Under the pieces are notes generated by a model. That model searched no databases. It had not been told where the DNA came from and was given only the letters and a program-made list of their open reading frames with translations. Below, in pieces: positions 12,013 to 24,031 of a stretch of DNA of 64,000 nucleotides; position 1 is the stretch's first letter; each line of letters opens with the position of its first letter. Where the stretch lies: contig NC_053136.1 of assembly GCF_016808335.1 (NCBI RefSeq), forward strand, positions 974,531 through 1,038,530. Reading direction: 5' to 3'. Both the position numbers and the translations under genes were made by a program. Origin of the DNA: Panicum virgatum. Lineage: Eukaryota > Streptophyta > Magnoliopsida > Poales > Poaceae.

Positions 12013-12491
12013 TGGGGAGTCGAACCCCACGCCCCTCCTAGCCCCTTTTCCCCCACCCCCGGCCGCCGTCGTGGTCCAGGACGGCCAAATCGGCAGCCGC
12101 CGGCACCCCGGGGACACCTCCCCTGTTTCCCAGCGTGGGAAGGAGGAAGGGGATGGCAATTTTGCCAAAAACCCCTCCCCCTTTCCTCTTTTTCTTAAAG
12201 GAACCTTCCACCCTTTTTGCCTTTTACAGAATCACCCCCACCTTTAATATATTTGCGAATAAACCCTCTTCCAATATAAACTTAATCTCAAATATACCCC
12301 TGACCTCTCCAGAATAACCCAAAAGATTACAAAAATTACAAACAGACCCCTGCCTACTCAAGCTTATTTACAACCAGGCCCCTGGCCCCTTAACTAGCCC
12401 ACGAACCTTTATAAAACCTATCATTTCATGTACCAAACAACCCCGGATCAAACCAAAACTCTACCCTGCCTAATTTAACTCAGTCTTGGCC

Positions 12492-13851
12492 ATGTCACTC
12501 AGAAACCACACGAAATTAGCACTCTATACTCTATATTTTATGTGTCTCTGTTTCGAGCTCAACGATAAACCTTTTATTTCCTGTGTCTTGTTTGATTGCG
12601 TCGTAGATCACGGAGTGAACGAAGGAGAGCCCGTCAACGAGCAGTACTGTGAGCAGGTGAACGAGGACCAGTTCCGCGACCCCGAACCCGAAGGACAGGA
12701 CTTCCCCGAAGGCTACGAAGACGGCAAGTTCAATCCCATCCTTTGATGCATGTTTCTGTCCTAGTTTTTATAAATACAACCCAATGGGCTGCTTTATAAA
12801 ACTGCATATGTTTTTGCTTGCATGAAAACATGGTTGGATAGCCACCCCTTGATTTGTGATGACCATTCCTTGACCACCTAGATTAATGTCTGATTTTGCT
12901 TGGACGTTAATCGATATTAGAACGCTTAGGACTTTACTCATAATATGATCTATTTGAATAAGAAAATGTGTGTGTGTGGGAAGGGATAAAATGTGGATTT
13001 TCGAAAGATGAGTATGGACGGGATGGACGGCATTTCTGTGTGAATTGCCGATTGGTGTGCTTATGCCTGTGCGGTAGGGCAAAGAAGGGAGATATCCATC
13101 TTGTAGTGTCTAAGGACCGAGTTGGTGTGTCATCTCACCTAACTCCTTTATCGTGCAAACCACTCGACCGTTGAATGGGCAACGGCGTAGCATAAATCCC
13201 ACTAGTTGGTGTGATAGCCATCAGGAGAGCTGAGAGCAACGGGTGACTAAGGAAAAGGGATAAGCCCCGAGTGACTTATGCCCGGTTATACCTAAGTGAA
13301 CGGCCAATGACCCCTTGGTGCATCCCGTGATGGCTAGTCAGGCTTAGCTATGGTGGGTAATGGCTATGTTGGGATCTACACCGACACGACGATGTTCGAG
13401 TTGTGGTATCCTACTTGTGGGTAAAGTTGCACACCTCTGCAGAGTTAAGAATCTATTCGAATAGTTCGTGCCCACGGTATTGGGCGAGTTACGGTGTGGT
13501 CACATAACTAGTGTTTCTTTGGGATGGGCTGGTGTGAGTTGTTTTGGAATTGTGTCCGGCAGTTGTGCCGTGTGCTACGATGGACGGGGAGTCCGGTAGC
13601 AGTTTTAAAACCTGAACTCTGTGTTACTGCAAAAACTGATTTCTAAAAGGTTTTCCGTAAAATAAACCCCTGCATAAAATGTCGTTTTCTGCAAATTAAA
13701 CCGTAACCTTATCCTTGATTTACCTATGCATATTATTCTGTTATAACCCCCTCCGTGGGTGTGGTTGGACTTGCTGAGTACGTTTGTACTCACCCCACTC
13801 TTACTTTTTACAGAAGAAGACCCAGACTTCGTACCAGACGACGCCGAGTAG
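12492..13851 (+). CDS. Short acidic ORF inside the 5' LTR, possibly spliced
   Basis: Exon 12492-12723 plus exon 13814-13851 gives 89 residues. The intron would be GC-AG (CG|GCAAGT ... TTTTTACAG|AA) and keeps the frame. The N-terminal part is hydrophobic (about residues 8-24) and the rest is rich in Glu, Asp, Gln and Pro, ending in an acidic Asp/Pro stretch. Without splicing, the ORF ends at 12746. Another possible acceptor (GTCGTAG at 12600-12606) would drop the hydrophobic start. I know no function. Presence in both LTRs only shows that the LTRs are young; the better argument is a similar arrangement in the unrelated solo LTR at 41632-44859. Confidence 0.35.
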
Positions 13852-14121
13852 GGTTATCGTTCTACACCCAACCTTGCCTGTGGAACCGGCCCTGTCGAGA
13901 TGCCTCCACTGTCGCAGTACTCTGAGCCCGTGGTAGACCCTATGTGGTTCGCGGTCTGGTGTTATGTCGTAGCCTGGTTAATTATTATTATCATCTGTAT
14001 CGAGTGTCCTCCAAGGTTTGTACGGTTTTGAACCATCTGATGTAATAAATGTGGCATCAGCCTCCTGGGACTGGTGCTTTGTATCACATTTAAGTCTTCT
14101 CTTATGAGGGGACGCTTCAGG

Positions 14122-14139
14122 TGGTATCAGAGCCGTAGG
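14122..14139 (+). other. Primer binding site, initiator Met tRNA
   Basis: TGGTATCAGAGCCGTAGG starts 2 bases after the 5' LTR. TGGTATCAGAGC is the standard complement of the plant initiator tRNA-Met 3' end used by many gypsy and copia elements. Confidence 0.92.
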
Positions 14140-14260
14140 TTGGCCGTAGGACGTGACCCTAGGAGCGAAACCCTTTTTCAGGACCTTTCACCTTAGGAGT
14201 TTTCTATCCTTAATCCTTTCCTCACACAAACACTTACCTTTGGTCCTTGCCCTGTTCCAG

Positions 14261-15130
14261 ATGGCTGACGATGGATGGATCGGCGGAATCTGTTTCTCAG
14301 AGCCCGGCCTTCCTAAGTTGTTGATACTCAGCCTGGAACGCATTGGAGTTGTGGATCCGCCAGAATTTCTTTACCGGGAGTACGACTCCAAGGGCACTCT
14401 TCGGTGTGATCTGATGATCTTCATAGCAAGAAGCACCCGCTATCCTGATGTGGACCCTTGGTTCATCTCCACCACTGGATTCCGTTTCCCGGATACCTAT
14501 CGGAAAGCCGCCCGCAAAGCCCTACGACGTCTGCGTGTGATCTACATGCATCACCTCCAGCGGACTCCTATGGGATTTTTCCCGCCGACTGAAGGAAGAG
14601 GACGCACCTGGATCGCCCGAATGAGAGGACTCGGGAGGGAAGAAGAAGATCTGGAAGACACTGTATCCCACCTGTCCATCTACCTCACCGGCCTGGATGA
14701 GCTCTACCGTGAGCAAGCAGCACAGCTAAAGCAACAAGTTCACAGAGCAGAAAAGGCAACCCAGGAGCTGGATGAACAACGGACAAGGACTGCACACGCC
14801 GAATATTCCCTGGCTGCCCTCCAAGTCCAAATGGATGAAAAAGAGGCAGAACTGGAAGAGCAGCGGACAAGGGCCGCACGTGCCGAGAACTCGCTAGCCG
14901 CTCTCCAAGCTCAGATGCGGAGGTACGAGGCTCGCTGGGGAATAGGTGGATGGATAGAGGAAGATGAAGAAGAAGAACCCATGGAAACCCATTGGGACGT
15001 AGGTACTCAGACAGAGGAAGAAGAGCCCGAGGAAACCCATTGGGATAAGGGTACTCAGACCGATGATACCACAGATCAGTATCTTCCACTGAAGAAGCGC
15101 TCCCTTAGGATTGAGGAAGAATCCCCATGA
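14261..15130 (+). CDS. Extra retrotransposon ORF upstream of gag, copy a (orf0-like)
   Basis: An intact 289-residue ORF. The ATG follows directly after CCTTGCCCTGTTCCAG, a good 3' splice acceptor. The N-terminal half (about residues 1-130) is a globular domain with PGLPKLL, YREYDSKGTLRCDLM and MGFFPP. The second half has long heptad-like helices rich in Glu, Gln, Ala and Arg, with an internal repeat ending AALQ(V/A)QM, and looks like coiled coil. The tail carries an acidic repeat with THWDxGTQT twice. It is clearly paralogous to the next ORF. Grass gypsy elements such as RIRE3 and RIRE8 are, as I recall, described with an additional orf0 before gag; this is probably that ORF. Function unknown. 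An AATAAA lies downstream near 15207. Confidence 0.75.
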   Translation: MADDGWIGGICFSEPGLPKLLILSLERIGVVDPPEFLYREYDSKGTLRCDLMIFIARSTRYPDVDPWFISTTGFRFPDTYRKAARKALRRLRVIYMHHLQRTPMGFFPPTEGRGRTWIARMRGLGREEEDLEDTVSHLSIYLTGLDELYREQAAQLKQQVHRAEKATQELDEQRTRTAHAEYSLAALQVQMDEKEAELEEQRTRAARAENSLAALQAQMRRYEARWGIGGWIEEDEEEEPMETHWDVGTQTEEEEPEETHWDKGTQTDDTTDQYLPLKKRSLRIEEESP

Positions 15131-15278
15131 TAGGAGTAGTCTCTAAGTTAGAACCTTTTCTCTAATAATCATGTACCCATGAAGTTGTACCCCACCATGA
15201 TGCCATAAATAAAAACCATCTACCCCTTTGTGTACCGCAAATATTCGTGCAAGATCTTCACCCTATCTTTGTTTTCAG

Positions 15279-16136
15279 ATGGCTGAGGAAGGATGGACCC
15301 AGGGCGACTGCCAAGCTGCACCTGGCTTCCCCAGCCTGTTGATCAATGCCCTGGAGAGCCTTGGCGTTACGGAACACCCAAGGTACTACAGCAGAGAGTA
15401 CGAGCATCATGGCACTCTCCGCTGCAGGGTGATCATAGTCATCGCCAGAAGTGATCACTACCCCGACATCCAATCCTGGCGAGTGACTGCTACGGGATTT
15501 AGGCACCATGACACCTACCCCTTGGCTATCAGGAAGACACTCCGCTACCTGTGCCGGATTTTCGAAGAACACCTAGCACCCACACCAATGAGGTTCTTTC
15601 CGCCGGCCATCAGAACCCCTGTTTGGGAAGCTCGCATGAGGAGTCTGGAATGACGCCGCCATGAAGAGGACCCTCTGTACCAAGTGGCTAACTACCTAGC
15701 CGCTTTGGATCAGCTCTTCGATGAACAAGCCCACCTGCTGAGGGAGCAGACCCATCGCGCTGAGCAAGCTGAACTCGCGGTGAGGCTTCAACAAGTCCGA
15801 GCAGCCCAAGCCGAGGCAAGAGCCGCAGCCGCGATCAGCAGTGAAGCGGTTGCACAGGAGAGCCTCAGACAAGCCCGAGACCGGCGCATGCAAGAATGGA
15901 CCAGAAGTGGGACCCCAGTTCCGGCCATCGGAGAAGACCATGTTCTACTTGGGACACCCGTCATAGGATGGGGAACGCTCTTTGGAAGCCCTCGAGCCCC
16001 ACCCGAGAATCCCGAAGGGTCTACTGCTGCCGAAGAAGAAGCCGCTGCGCAACCCCAAGAGAACGGGAGCTTAGAGGACGGTGAGCAAGGACTACTCGCA
16101 CCCCCCGCCCCAAGAGAAGGCTCACCCCGCGAGTAG
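15279..16136 (+). pseudogene. Extra retrotransposon ORF upstream of gag, copy b, with one nonsense codon
   Basis: Paralogue of the ORF at 14261-15130: PGFPSLL, YSREYEHHGTLRCRVI and MRFFPP align with copy a, as does the HLLREQTHRAE start of the helical part. The ATG follows CCCTATCTTTGTTTTCAG, again a 3' splice acceptor. An in-frame TGA at 15651-15653, followed by CGC, interrupts it and fits a C-to-T change of an Arg codon. The frame then continues to the stop at 16134-16136 (286 codons in all). The tail is acidic and Pro/Glu rich. Function unknown. Confidence 0.7.
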
Positions 16137-16401
16137 AATGTCCGACCCTACCCCAGTGTTGTACCCCTCTAGCCCCTTCGGTTTAAGTTGTACCCTAGTA
16201 TGAACTTGTACCCAGACGTGTAGTACGCGTTCTAGTCGTGTCCCCGTATTGTACCCTGCTTCGCTTCAATGAAGTTGCTTGTCTGCCTTGTTATGCGTTT
16301 GTTGTTGTGTGCTTTTCGGCGGAAGTGTGATTCTGCTTTGTCTTACGTAATAAACAACTTAAACATCACCTAATCTTAACCCTAACCCACCTGTTCTACA
16401 G

Positions 16402-19400
16402 ATGGTTTCCCGAAGCGTTACGAGGGCCTCCCGTGTCAGGGACCCTGCAGCCGCTGATGCAGGAGTACGCCTTAACGGGCAAAACCATCCCCAGGAAGAA
16501 CAAGAAGTGAGTCAGGGCAGAGGAGAAAATCATGATGCACAGCTGCCACCACCACCACCACCCTTCACGGACCTGGCACAAATAATCCATAACCAGACTC
16601 TCATACTGGAGACACTGGCCAATGCTCTAGTAAACAGGCATCCATGAGAGCAGACCTTTAATGACAAGCTGACAGCTTTTCTGAGGGCCAAGCCACCCAC
16701 TTTTGCCGGATCCAGCAACCCCTTGGACGCAGATGATTGGCTCCGTGTGATCCAGAGGAAGCTCGAGCTGTTTGGGTGCCAGGATCGAGATAAAGTCCTC
16801 CTGGCAGCACATCAACTCACCGGGACTGCCTTAGCCTGGTGGGAAAATTACTGCGCTGCTGCCAGAGATGCCTCCACCATCACCTGGAATGAATTCGTGA
16901 GGGAGTTCCGTCGTTATCACATCCCCTCGGCCACCATGAAGCGCAAGGCAGATGAGTTCCGCGCACTTCAGCAGGGGAGTATGTCGGTGGAAGAATATAC
17001 TCACCAGTTTATGGAGCTGTCTCGATATGCGCCAGATGAAGTGAACGACGACGAGAAGAAGCAGGACATGTTCAAGAAGGGACTAAACCCAGAACTCAGG
17101 ACCCTGCTCACCCCTCAGATCTATCCTGACTTCAACACCTTGATGAACAAGGCAATCCTCACTGAGAAGGCCAAGAGTGATGAAAGAAAGGATAACAAGC
17201 GCAAGTTCCTGGAGAGTAAGGCCCGCCAGCAGGATCGTTCCCAGAAGGCCAGAAGTTTCAGCTACAATGCACCAAGGACCCAAGCCCCAATGCAGTACAG
17301 AACCCAGTCCCAAGCGACAGGACCACGGGCCCCTAACACACAGCTCAGAAGCCAGAACACTATGAGGGCTCCACAGAGTAATGCGAGCCAGGTCACCAGT
17401 AACAACAGCAATGTGAGGGCCTGTTTCAACTGCCGAGAGACAGGGCATTTCATCGCCGACTGCCCTTATGCCAAGAACAAGCCAGCTACTTCAGCTTTCT
17501 CCAACACAGTGAACGGACCCAAGCCAGTGCTGACCGGTGCCAACCGAGTACCCCTCCGCGGCAACAGCAACAACAACAACAACCAGCAGAGGCAACCTCA
17601 GCAGTCTTTTGGACCAGCCCGTGTCAACCACATCGACGCACAGGAAGCTCAAGGAGCCCAGGGCGTAGTACTCGGTGAGTACCTAGTCAGCTCAACTCTT
17701 GCAACAGTACTGTTTGATTCTGGAGCATCACACTCATTCATATCTTCGAGTTTTGTGGAGAAACATAAAATACCTACGGTACTACTAAAAACACCCCTAT
17801 TAACCCGGACTAACGGAGGAGACATCAGGTGTCAACTGGGTTGTCTACGGGTAAGGATCAATTTAAGTGGGGTAGAGTTTTTAGCAGACCTAGTAGTACT
17901 TAAGTCAGAAGGGATAGATGTGATCCTTGGAATGGACTGGCTAAGCAAACATAATGGCCTCATAGGTTGTACGGACAAGGTAGTACATCTGACAAACCCA
18001 GAGGGAGTCCGAGTGACCTGTCATACCCGGGAAAGTGGAGCAAACCCGATGGTATTCAGCATGAAAGCCAAGTCCTTGGAAGAAGTCCCAGTAGTGAACG
18101 AGTATCCAGATATTTTCCCGGAAGAACTTCCTGGTATGCCACCAGATAGGGATGTAGAGTTTGTTATTGACCTTGTCCCTGGAACTGCCCCTATAGCCAA
18201 GAGACCTTATAGAATGGCAGCCTCCGAGTTGGCGGAGTTAAAGAAACAACTGGAGGAGTTGCAACGGATTGGCTTCATCAGGCCAAGTTCGTCGCCTTGG
18301 GGAGCCCCGGTTCTATTTGTCAAAAAGAAGGACGGAAGTATGAGGTTATGTGTAGACTACCGGGCACTAAACGAAGTCACTATCAAAAACAAGTATCCCC
18401 TACCCAGAATCGATGACCTTTTTGACCAGTTAAAAGGAGCCAGGTACTTCTCCAAGATTGACCTGAGGTCTGGATATTTTTAGCTCAAGATCAGGGAGAG
18501 CGACATCCCGAAAACAGCTTTTGTCACCCGGTATGGTCAGTTTGAGTTTACGGTGATGTCTTTTGGACTGACAAATGCACCTGCCTATTTCATGAACCTC
18601 ATGAACAAAGTGTTTATGGACGAGCTAGATAAGTTTGTCGTAGTCTTCATTGACGACATACTTATTTACTCAAAGAGTATTCAGGAGCACGAGCAACACC
18701 TGAGAGTAGTTCTGGAGAAGTTGAGAATGCACAGGTTATACGCCAAATTCAGCAAGTGTGAGTTCTGGCTGGAGAAAGTAGCTTTCCTTGGTCATATCTT
18801 GACCGCGGAAGGAGTAGCAGTGGATCCCGAGAAGGTTGAAGCAGTCTCCAATTGGCAGCAACCAACTAATGTCAGTGAGATCAGAAGTTTCCTCGGATTA
18901 GCTGGGTATTATCGGAGATTCATTGAGGGATTTTCTAAGATAGCCCGGCCGCCCCAGTGCTAACCCTGCCGGATATTCATCGGGATTTTGTCATCTATTG
19001 TGATGCGTCCCGACAAGGATTGGGTTGTGTGCTGATGCAAGATGGGAAAGTCGTTGCATATGCTTCCCGTCAGCTCAGGACTCATGAGCAAAACTACCCA
19101 ACTCATGATTTGGAACTTGCAGCCGTAGTGCACGCACTTAAGATTTGGAGGCATTATTTAATTGGAAATAAGTGCGAAATCTTTACCGATCATAAAAGTC
19201 TGAAGTATATCTTCACCCAACCGGACTTAAACCTGAGGCAGAGAAGATGGCTAGAATTAGTCAAGGATTATAATTTGGAAATTCATTACCACCCGGGAAA
19301 GGCAAATGTAGTAGCTGATGCCTTGAGTCGGAAATCCTATGGGCCCAAGAATGACCATTTACAAGAGGAAATGGCGCGATTAAACGTGCACATTGTCCCT

Positions 19401-20987
19401 CGAGGCTCCAGCCAAGTGCTGAACGTTCAATCCACTCTAGAAGAACGAATCAGGAAAGCCCAGAGAGCGGACAAGGGACTGATGGAAATCCGGAGGCAGA
19501 CCGGAGAAAATAAGGCACCAGACTTTAGAGTGGATGATAAGGGAACGTTATGGTATAAAGATAGGATTTGTGTGCCCTAGAAGGGAGACTTCAGACAGAT
19601 AATCATGGACGAAGCTCATAACTCGGCCTACTCCATCCACCCAGGATCCACCAAAATGTATATGGACCTAAGACAGAAATATTGGTGGAATGGGATGAAG
19701 GCAGATATTGCACGATTTGTCGCCCATTGCGATACTTGCCAGAGAATTAAAGCTGAACACCAGAAGCCGGCAGGATTATTGCAACCCCTACCCATTCCAG
19801 TTTGGAAATGGGATGAAGTAGGAATGGATTTTGTGGTGGGGCTGCCCAGAACCCAGAAAGGACATGATTCCATATGGGTAATAGTGGACCGACTCACTAA
19901 AGCGGCTCACTTCATACCCGTACGGACCAACTACGGCGGAGAGAAGCTAGCCAAGCTCTATGTGGAAAATATAGTAAAGTTGCATGGTGTGCCCAGTCGA
20001 ATCGTCTCAGATAGAGGGACCCAGTTCACCTCTAGATTTTGGAAAAGCTTGCATAAAGCTATGGGCACCAAGCTAGACTTTAGTTCCGCTTATCACCCGC
20101 AGACAGATGGACAGACAGAAAGGGTGAATCAGATTATGGAAGATATGTTGAGAGCATGTGTTCTCACCTACGGCAAAGATTGGGAACAGAGTTTACCCTA
20201 TGCCGAGTTCTCATACAACAACGGGTATCAAGCAAGCTTGGGCATGTCGCCGTTCGAGGCTCTTTACGGAAGGAAATGCAGAACCCCTCTGATGTGGTCA
20301 GAAGTTGGAGAACGTGCTTTAGTCGGGCCCGCCCTCATAAAGGAAGCAGAAGAAAGGGTGGCCGAGATTAGAGAAAAGCTGAAAGCAGCCCAGTCCCGAC
20401 AGAAGAGTTACGCTGACAAGAAAAGGCGGGAAATAAGTTTCAGTCCAGGGGATTTTGTGTATCTCAAGATATCACCCATTCGAGGAACCCGAAGATTTCA
20501 GGTACAAGGAAAATTAGCCCCTCGGTACATTGGACCATACCGAGTTCTGAAGAAAGTTGGAGCAGTAGCATACCGGTTGGAATTACCAGAAGAAATGTTA
20601 GATATACATCCAGTATTTCACGTCTCACAGCTAAGAAGATGTTTGAGGGTACCCGAAGCAGAACATGTGCCAGTAGAAACGATAGATCTACAGCCAGACC
20701 TACGATATCAAGAAGTACCGGTCAAGATCCTCGACACTGTCACCAGAAGGACCAGAAATTCTGAAGTACGAATATGCAGAGTCCAGTGGAGCAGACATGG
20801 AGTAGAAGAAGCGACATGGGAACGCGAAGACGCTCTGAAGAAGGAATTTCCCCACTTGTTTAGGAATCAGCCGAATCTCGAGGACGAGATTCATTTTAAG
20901 TGGGGTAGGTTTGTAACATCCCGAAAACTCACCAAAAATAAATCATGCGCTAAAGTTGTTGAGCTCGACTCAAACCCTGAACCCTAA
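16402..20987 (+). pseudogene. gag-pol polyprotein of the Tekay-like element, broken
   Basis: The ATG at 16402 follows CACCTGTTCTACAG, a splice acceptor. Gag has the retrotransposon gag core (ALAWWENY) and a CCHC knuckle ([14 protein letters not shown], about 17421). Protease has [10 protein letters not shown] (about 17707). RT has FIDDILIYS, RNase H starts at YCDAS, and integrase has an HHCC zinc motif, the DD35E residues (DFVVGL, SDRGTQF, E in QTERVN), GPYRVLKK and a chromodomain-like tail. Lesions are TGA at 16645-16647, TAG at 18481-18483 in RT, a deletion with frame change near 18955-18960 that removes the RT-RNase H connection, and TAG at 19578-19580. The last frame runs 76 bases into the 3' LTR and stops at 20987. 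It cannot make an active polyprotein as it stands. Confidence 0.92.
20896..20911 (+). other. Polypurine tract of the Tekay-like element
   Basis: AAGTGGGGTAGGT just before the 3' LTR start at 20912 is the expected plus-strand primer. It lies within the pol frame. Confidence 0.7.
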
Positions 20988-22030
20988 TTCCCAGAAACCC
21001 TCCCGAACAACCCGACACCCGACTTCAATCCACGTCCCATCTCCTTCCCATCCAACGCGACGCGTCGTGACCGGCCGCCGCGAATCCCGCCCCCTCTTTT
21101 CCCTCTCTCCTTTTCCCTCTTCCCCTCCGGACCGCGTTGCCCCACCATCCCGCGGCCCGCACGCCACGCAGTGGCCGACCGCGGCCGCGGTCGGCCGCTG
21201 GCGCGCACCGCCCCTCCCCCTCATTTTTCCTTCTCTCCCTCCCTTTCCCCATTCCTTTTTCTTTAATTCTTTTCCTATTTTTCTTTCTTTTTCCCTTCAC
21301 CCTTTTCCTTTTTCTTTCTTTTTCCTCACTTCCTTCCCTATCTTCTCTCCTCCCCTCCCCCTGTCGCGCGGGGCCCAGCCGCGCCGCCCGCCTCAGGCCT
21401 GCTCCGCGCGCGCCAATCCTCCCAAGCGCGCGCGACACCGGCCGCCTTCTGCTCCGACCGCTTGCACCTCCACCCCCAGCGCTGTAGCCCCGCTCGGCCT
21501 GCCCTCGCTCGCACGAACAGCGCTCGGCCTAACGCGCCGCGACGCCGCGCACCGGCCAACCTTGCCGCACCGCCCCGCCATCCCTCCCGCGCGCGCACCT
21601 CGCTCCCGGCTGTGCACGCGCGAACGCGCCAGGCCGCCCTGAGCCGCGCCCGTCCCCACCCCGCCTGCCCCGCTCCCGCGCACCGCCGCCTCGCCGCCCG
21701 CGCCACCCCGCTGCGCCTCGCCCAGCTTGCGCGCACGCGCGCACGGAGCACAGGGCCGTGGGCGAACGCGCCGGGCCGCAGCGACGTGAGCTCCGCCGAG
21801 CCCACGTGCGCGCCTGGCCACGCCGCGCGCCGCCCGCTGCTGCCCCGCACAGCGCCGCCCTGTGCTCACCGCTGCCGCACACGTCCCGTCATCCCTGCAC
21901 AACATCGCTGCCCGTGCGCCGCTCCACGACGCGCGAGCGCGGCCGCGCGCCATTAAGGCCCGCCGCGCCGCCCGCCGGGCGCCACCTACTCGCCACCGGC
22001 CATGCCCCCCCCAAACCGACCTACAACGGC

Positions 22031-22189
22031 TATAAAAGGCCCCGCCGGCGCCGCTCCTCCGCACCCAAACTTCCCCGGCCACCACCGCCTCTCCTCGCAG
22101 TTCACAGCGCCGCCGCCGCCGCCATTTCCGCCTGCCGCCGCCGGTTCACGTCGCCCTGCTCCCTCGCCGCGCCCCGAGCCGAGGTGAGC
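22031..22189 (+). promoter_or_regulatory. LTR promoter and leader splice donor (3' LTR)
   Basis: TATAAAA at 22031-22037 and the donor CCGAG|GTGAGC (exon end 22183), copying the 5' LTR. Transcription from here would read out into the outer LTR and the flanking Helitron. Confidence 0.55.
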
Positions 22190-22669
22190 TGGGGAGTCGA
22201 ACCCCACGCCCCTCCTAGCCCCTTTTCCCCTACCCCCGGCCGCCGTCGTGGTCCAGGACGGCCAAATCGGCCGCCGCTGGCACCCCGGGGGACACCTCCC
22301 CTGTTTCCCAGCGTGGGAAGGAGGAAGGGGATGGCAATTTTGCCAAAAACCCCTCCCTCTTTCCTCTTTTTCTTAAAGGAACCTTCCACCCTTTTTGCCT
22401 TTTGCAGAATCACCCCCACCTTTAATATATTTGCGAATAAACCCTCTTCCAATATAAACTTAATCTCAAATATACCCCTGACCTCTCCAGAATAACCCAA
22501 AAGATTACAAAAATTACAAACAGACCCCTGCCTACTCAAGCTTATTTACAACCAGGCCCCTGGCCCCTTAACTAGCCCACGAACCTTTATAAAACCTATC
22601 ATTTCATGTACCAAACAACCCCGGATCAAACCAAAACTCTACCCTGCCTAATTTAACTCAGTCTTGGCC

Positions 22670-24031
22670 ATGTCACTCAGAAACCACACGAAATTAGCAC
22701 TCTATACTCTATATTTTATGTGTCTCTGTTTCGAGCTCAACGATAAACCTTTTATTTCCTGTGTCTTGTTTGATTGCGTCGTAGATCACGGAGTGAACGA
22801 AGGAGAGCCCGTCAACGAGCAGTACTGTGAGCAGGTGAACGAGGACCAGTTCCGCGACCCCGAACCCGAAGGACAGGACTTCCCCGAAGGCTACGAAGAC
22901 GGCAAGTTCAATCCCATCCTTTGATGCATGTTTCTGTCCTAGTTTTTATAAATACAACCCAATGGGCTGCTTTATAAAACTGCATATGTTTTTGCTTGCA
23001 TGAAAACATGGTTGGATAGCCACCCCTTGATTTGTGATGACCATTCCTTGACCACCTAGATTAATGTCTGATTTTGCTTGGACGTTAATCGATATTAGAA
23101 CGCTTAGGACTTTACTCATAATATGATCTATTTGAATAAGAAAATGTGTGTGTGTGTGGGAAGGGATAAAATGTGGATTTTCGAAAGATGAGTATGGACG
23201 GGATGGATGGCATTTCTGTGTGAATTGCCGATTGGTGTGCTTATGCCTGTGTGGCAGGGCAAAGAAGTGAGATATCCATCTTGTAGTGTCTAAGGACCGA
23301 GTTGGTGTGTCATCTCACCTAACTCCTTTATCGTGCAAACCACTCGACCGTTGAATGGGCAACGGCGTAGCATAAATCTCACTAGTTGGTGTGATAGCCA
23401 TCAGGAGAGCTGAGAGCAACGGGTGACTAAGGAAAAGGGATAAGCCCCGAGTGACTTATGCCCGGTTATACCTAAGTGAACGGTCAATGACCCTTTGGTG
23501 CATCCCGTGATGGCTAGTCAGGCTTAGCTATGGTGGGTAATGGCTATGTTGGGATCTACACCGACACGACGATGTTCGAGTTGTGGTATCCTACTTGTGG
23601 GTAAAGTTGCACACCTCTGCAGAGTTAAGAATCTATTCGAATAGTTCGTGCCCACGGTATTGGGCGAGTTACGGTGTGGTCACATAACTAGTGTTTCTTT
23701 GGGATGGGCTGGTGTGAGTTGTTTTGGAATTGTGTCCGGCAGTTGTGCCGTGTGCTACGACGGACGGGGAGTCCGGTAGCAGTTTTAAAACCTGAACTCT
23801 GTGTTACTGCAAAAACTGATTTCTAAAAGGTTTTCCGTAAAATAAACCCCTGCATAAAATGTCATTTTCTGCAAATTAAACCGTAACCTTATCCTTGATT
23901 TACCTATGCATATTATTCTGTTATAACCCCCTCCGTGGGTGTGGTTGGACTTGCTGAGTACGTTTGTACTCACCCCACTCTTACTTTTTACAGAAGAAGA
24001 CCCAGACTTCGTACCAGACGACGCCGAGTAG
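22670..24031 (+). CDS. Short acidic ORF inside the 3' LTR, possibly spliced
   Basis: Same 89-residue reading as in the 5' LTR: exons 22670-22901 and 23994-24031 with a GC-AG intron. The coding bases match those of the 5' LTR copy. Function unknown. Confidence 0.33.

Larger units (their letters stand above)
10733..14119 (+). repeat. 5' LTR of the Tekay-like element
   Basis: 3387 bp. The first part is a GC-rich U3-like region with polypyrimidine tracts, then a TATA box at 11854-11860, a splice donor at 12006/12007, a short acidic ORF, and an AATAAA near 14045. If transcription starts about 11885 and ends after the AATAAA, the repeated R region is unusually long, about 2.2 kb. Confidence 0.93.

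Noticed and set aside
12000..12040. A tRNA gene on the minus strand of the LTR (T-arm-like sequence)
   Set aside because: Only the B-box-like part is present; no acceptor stem, D-arm or convincing A box. Kept only as a motif finding.
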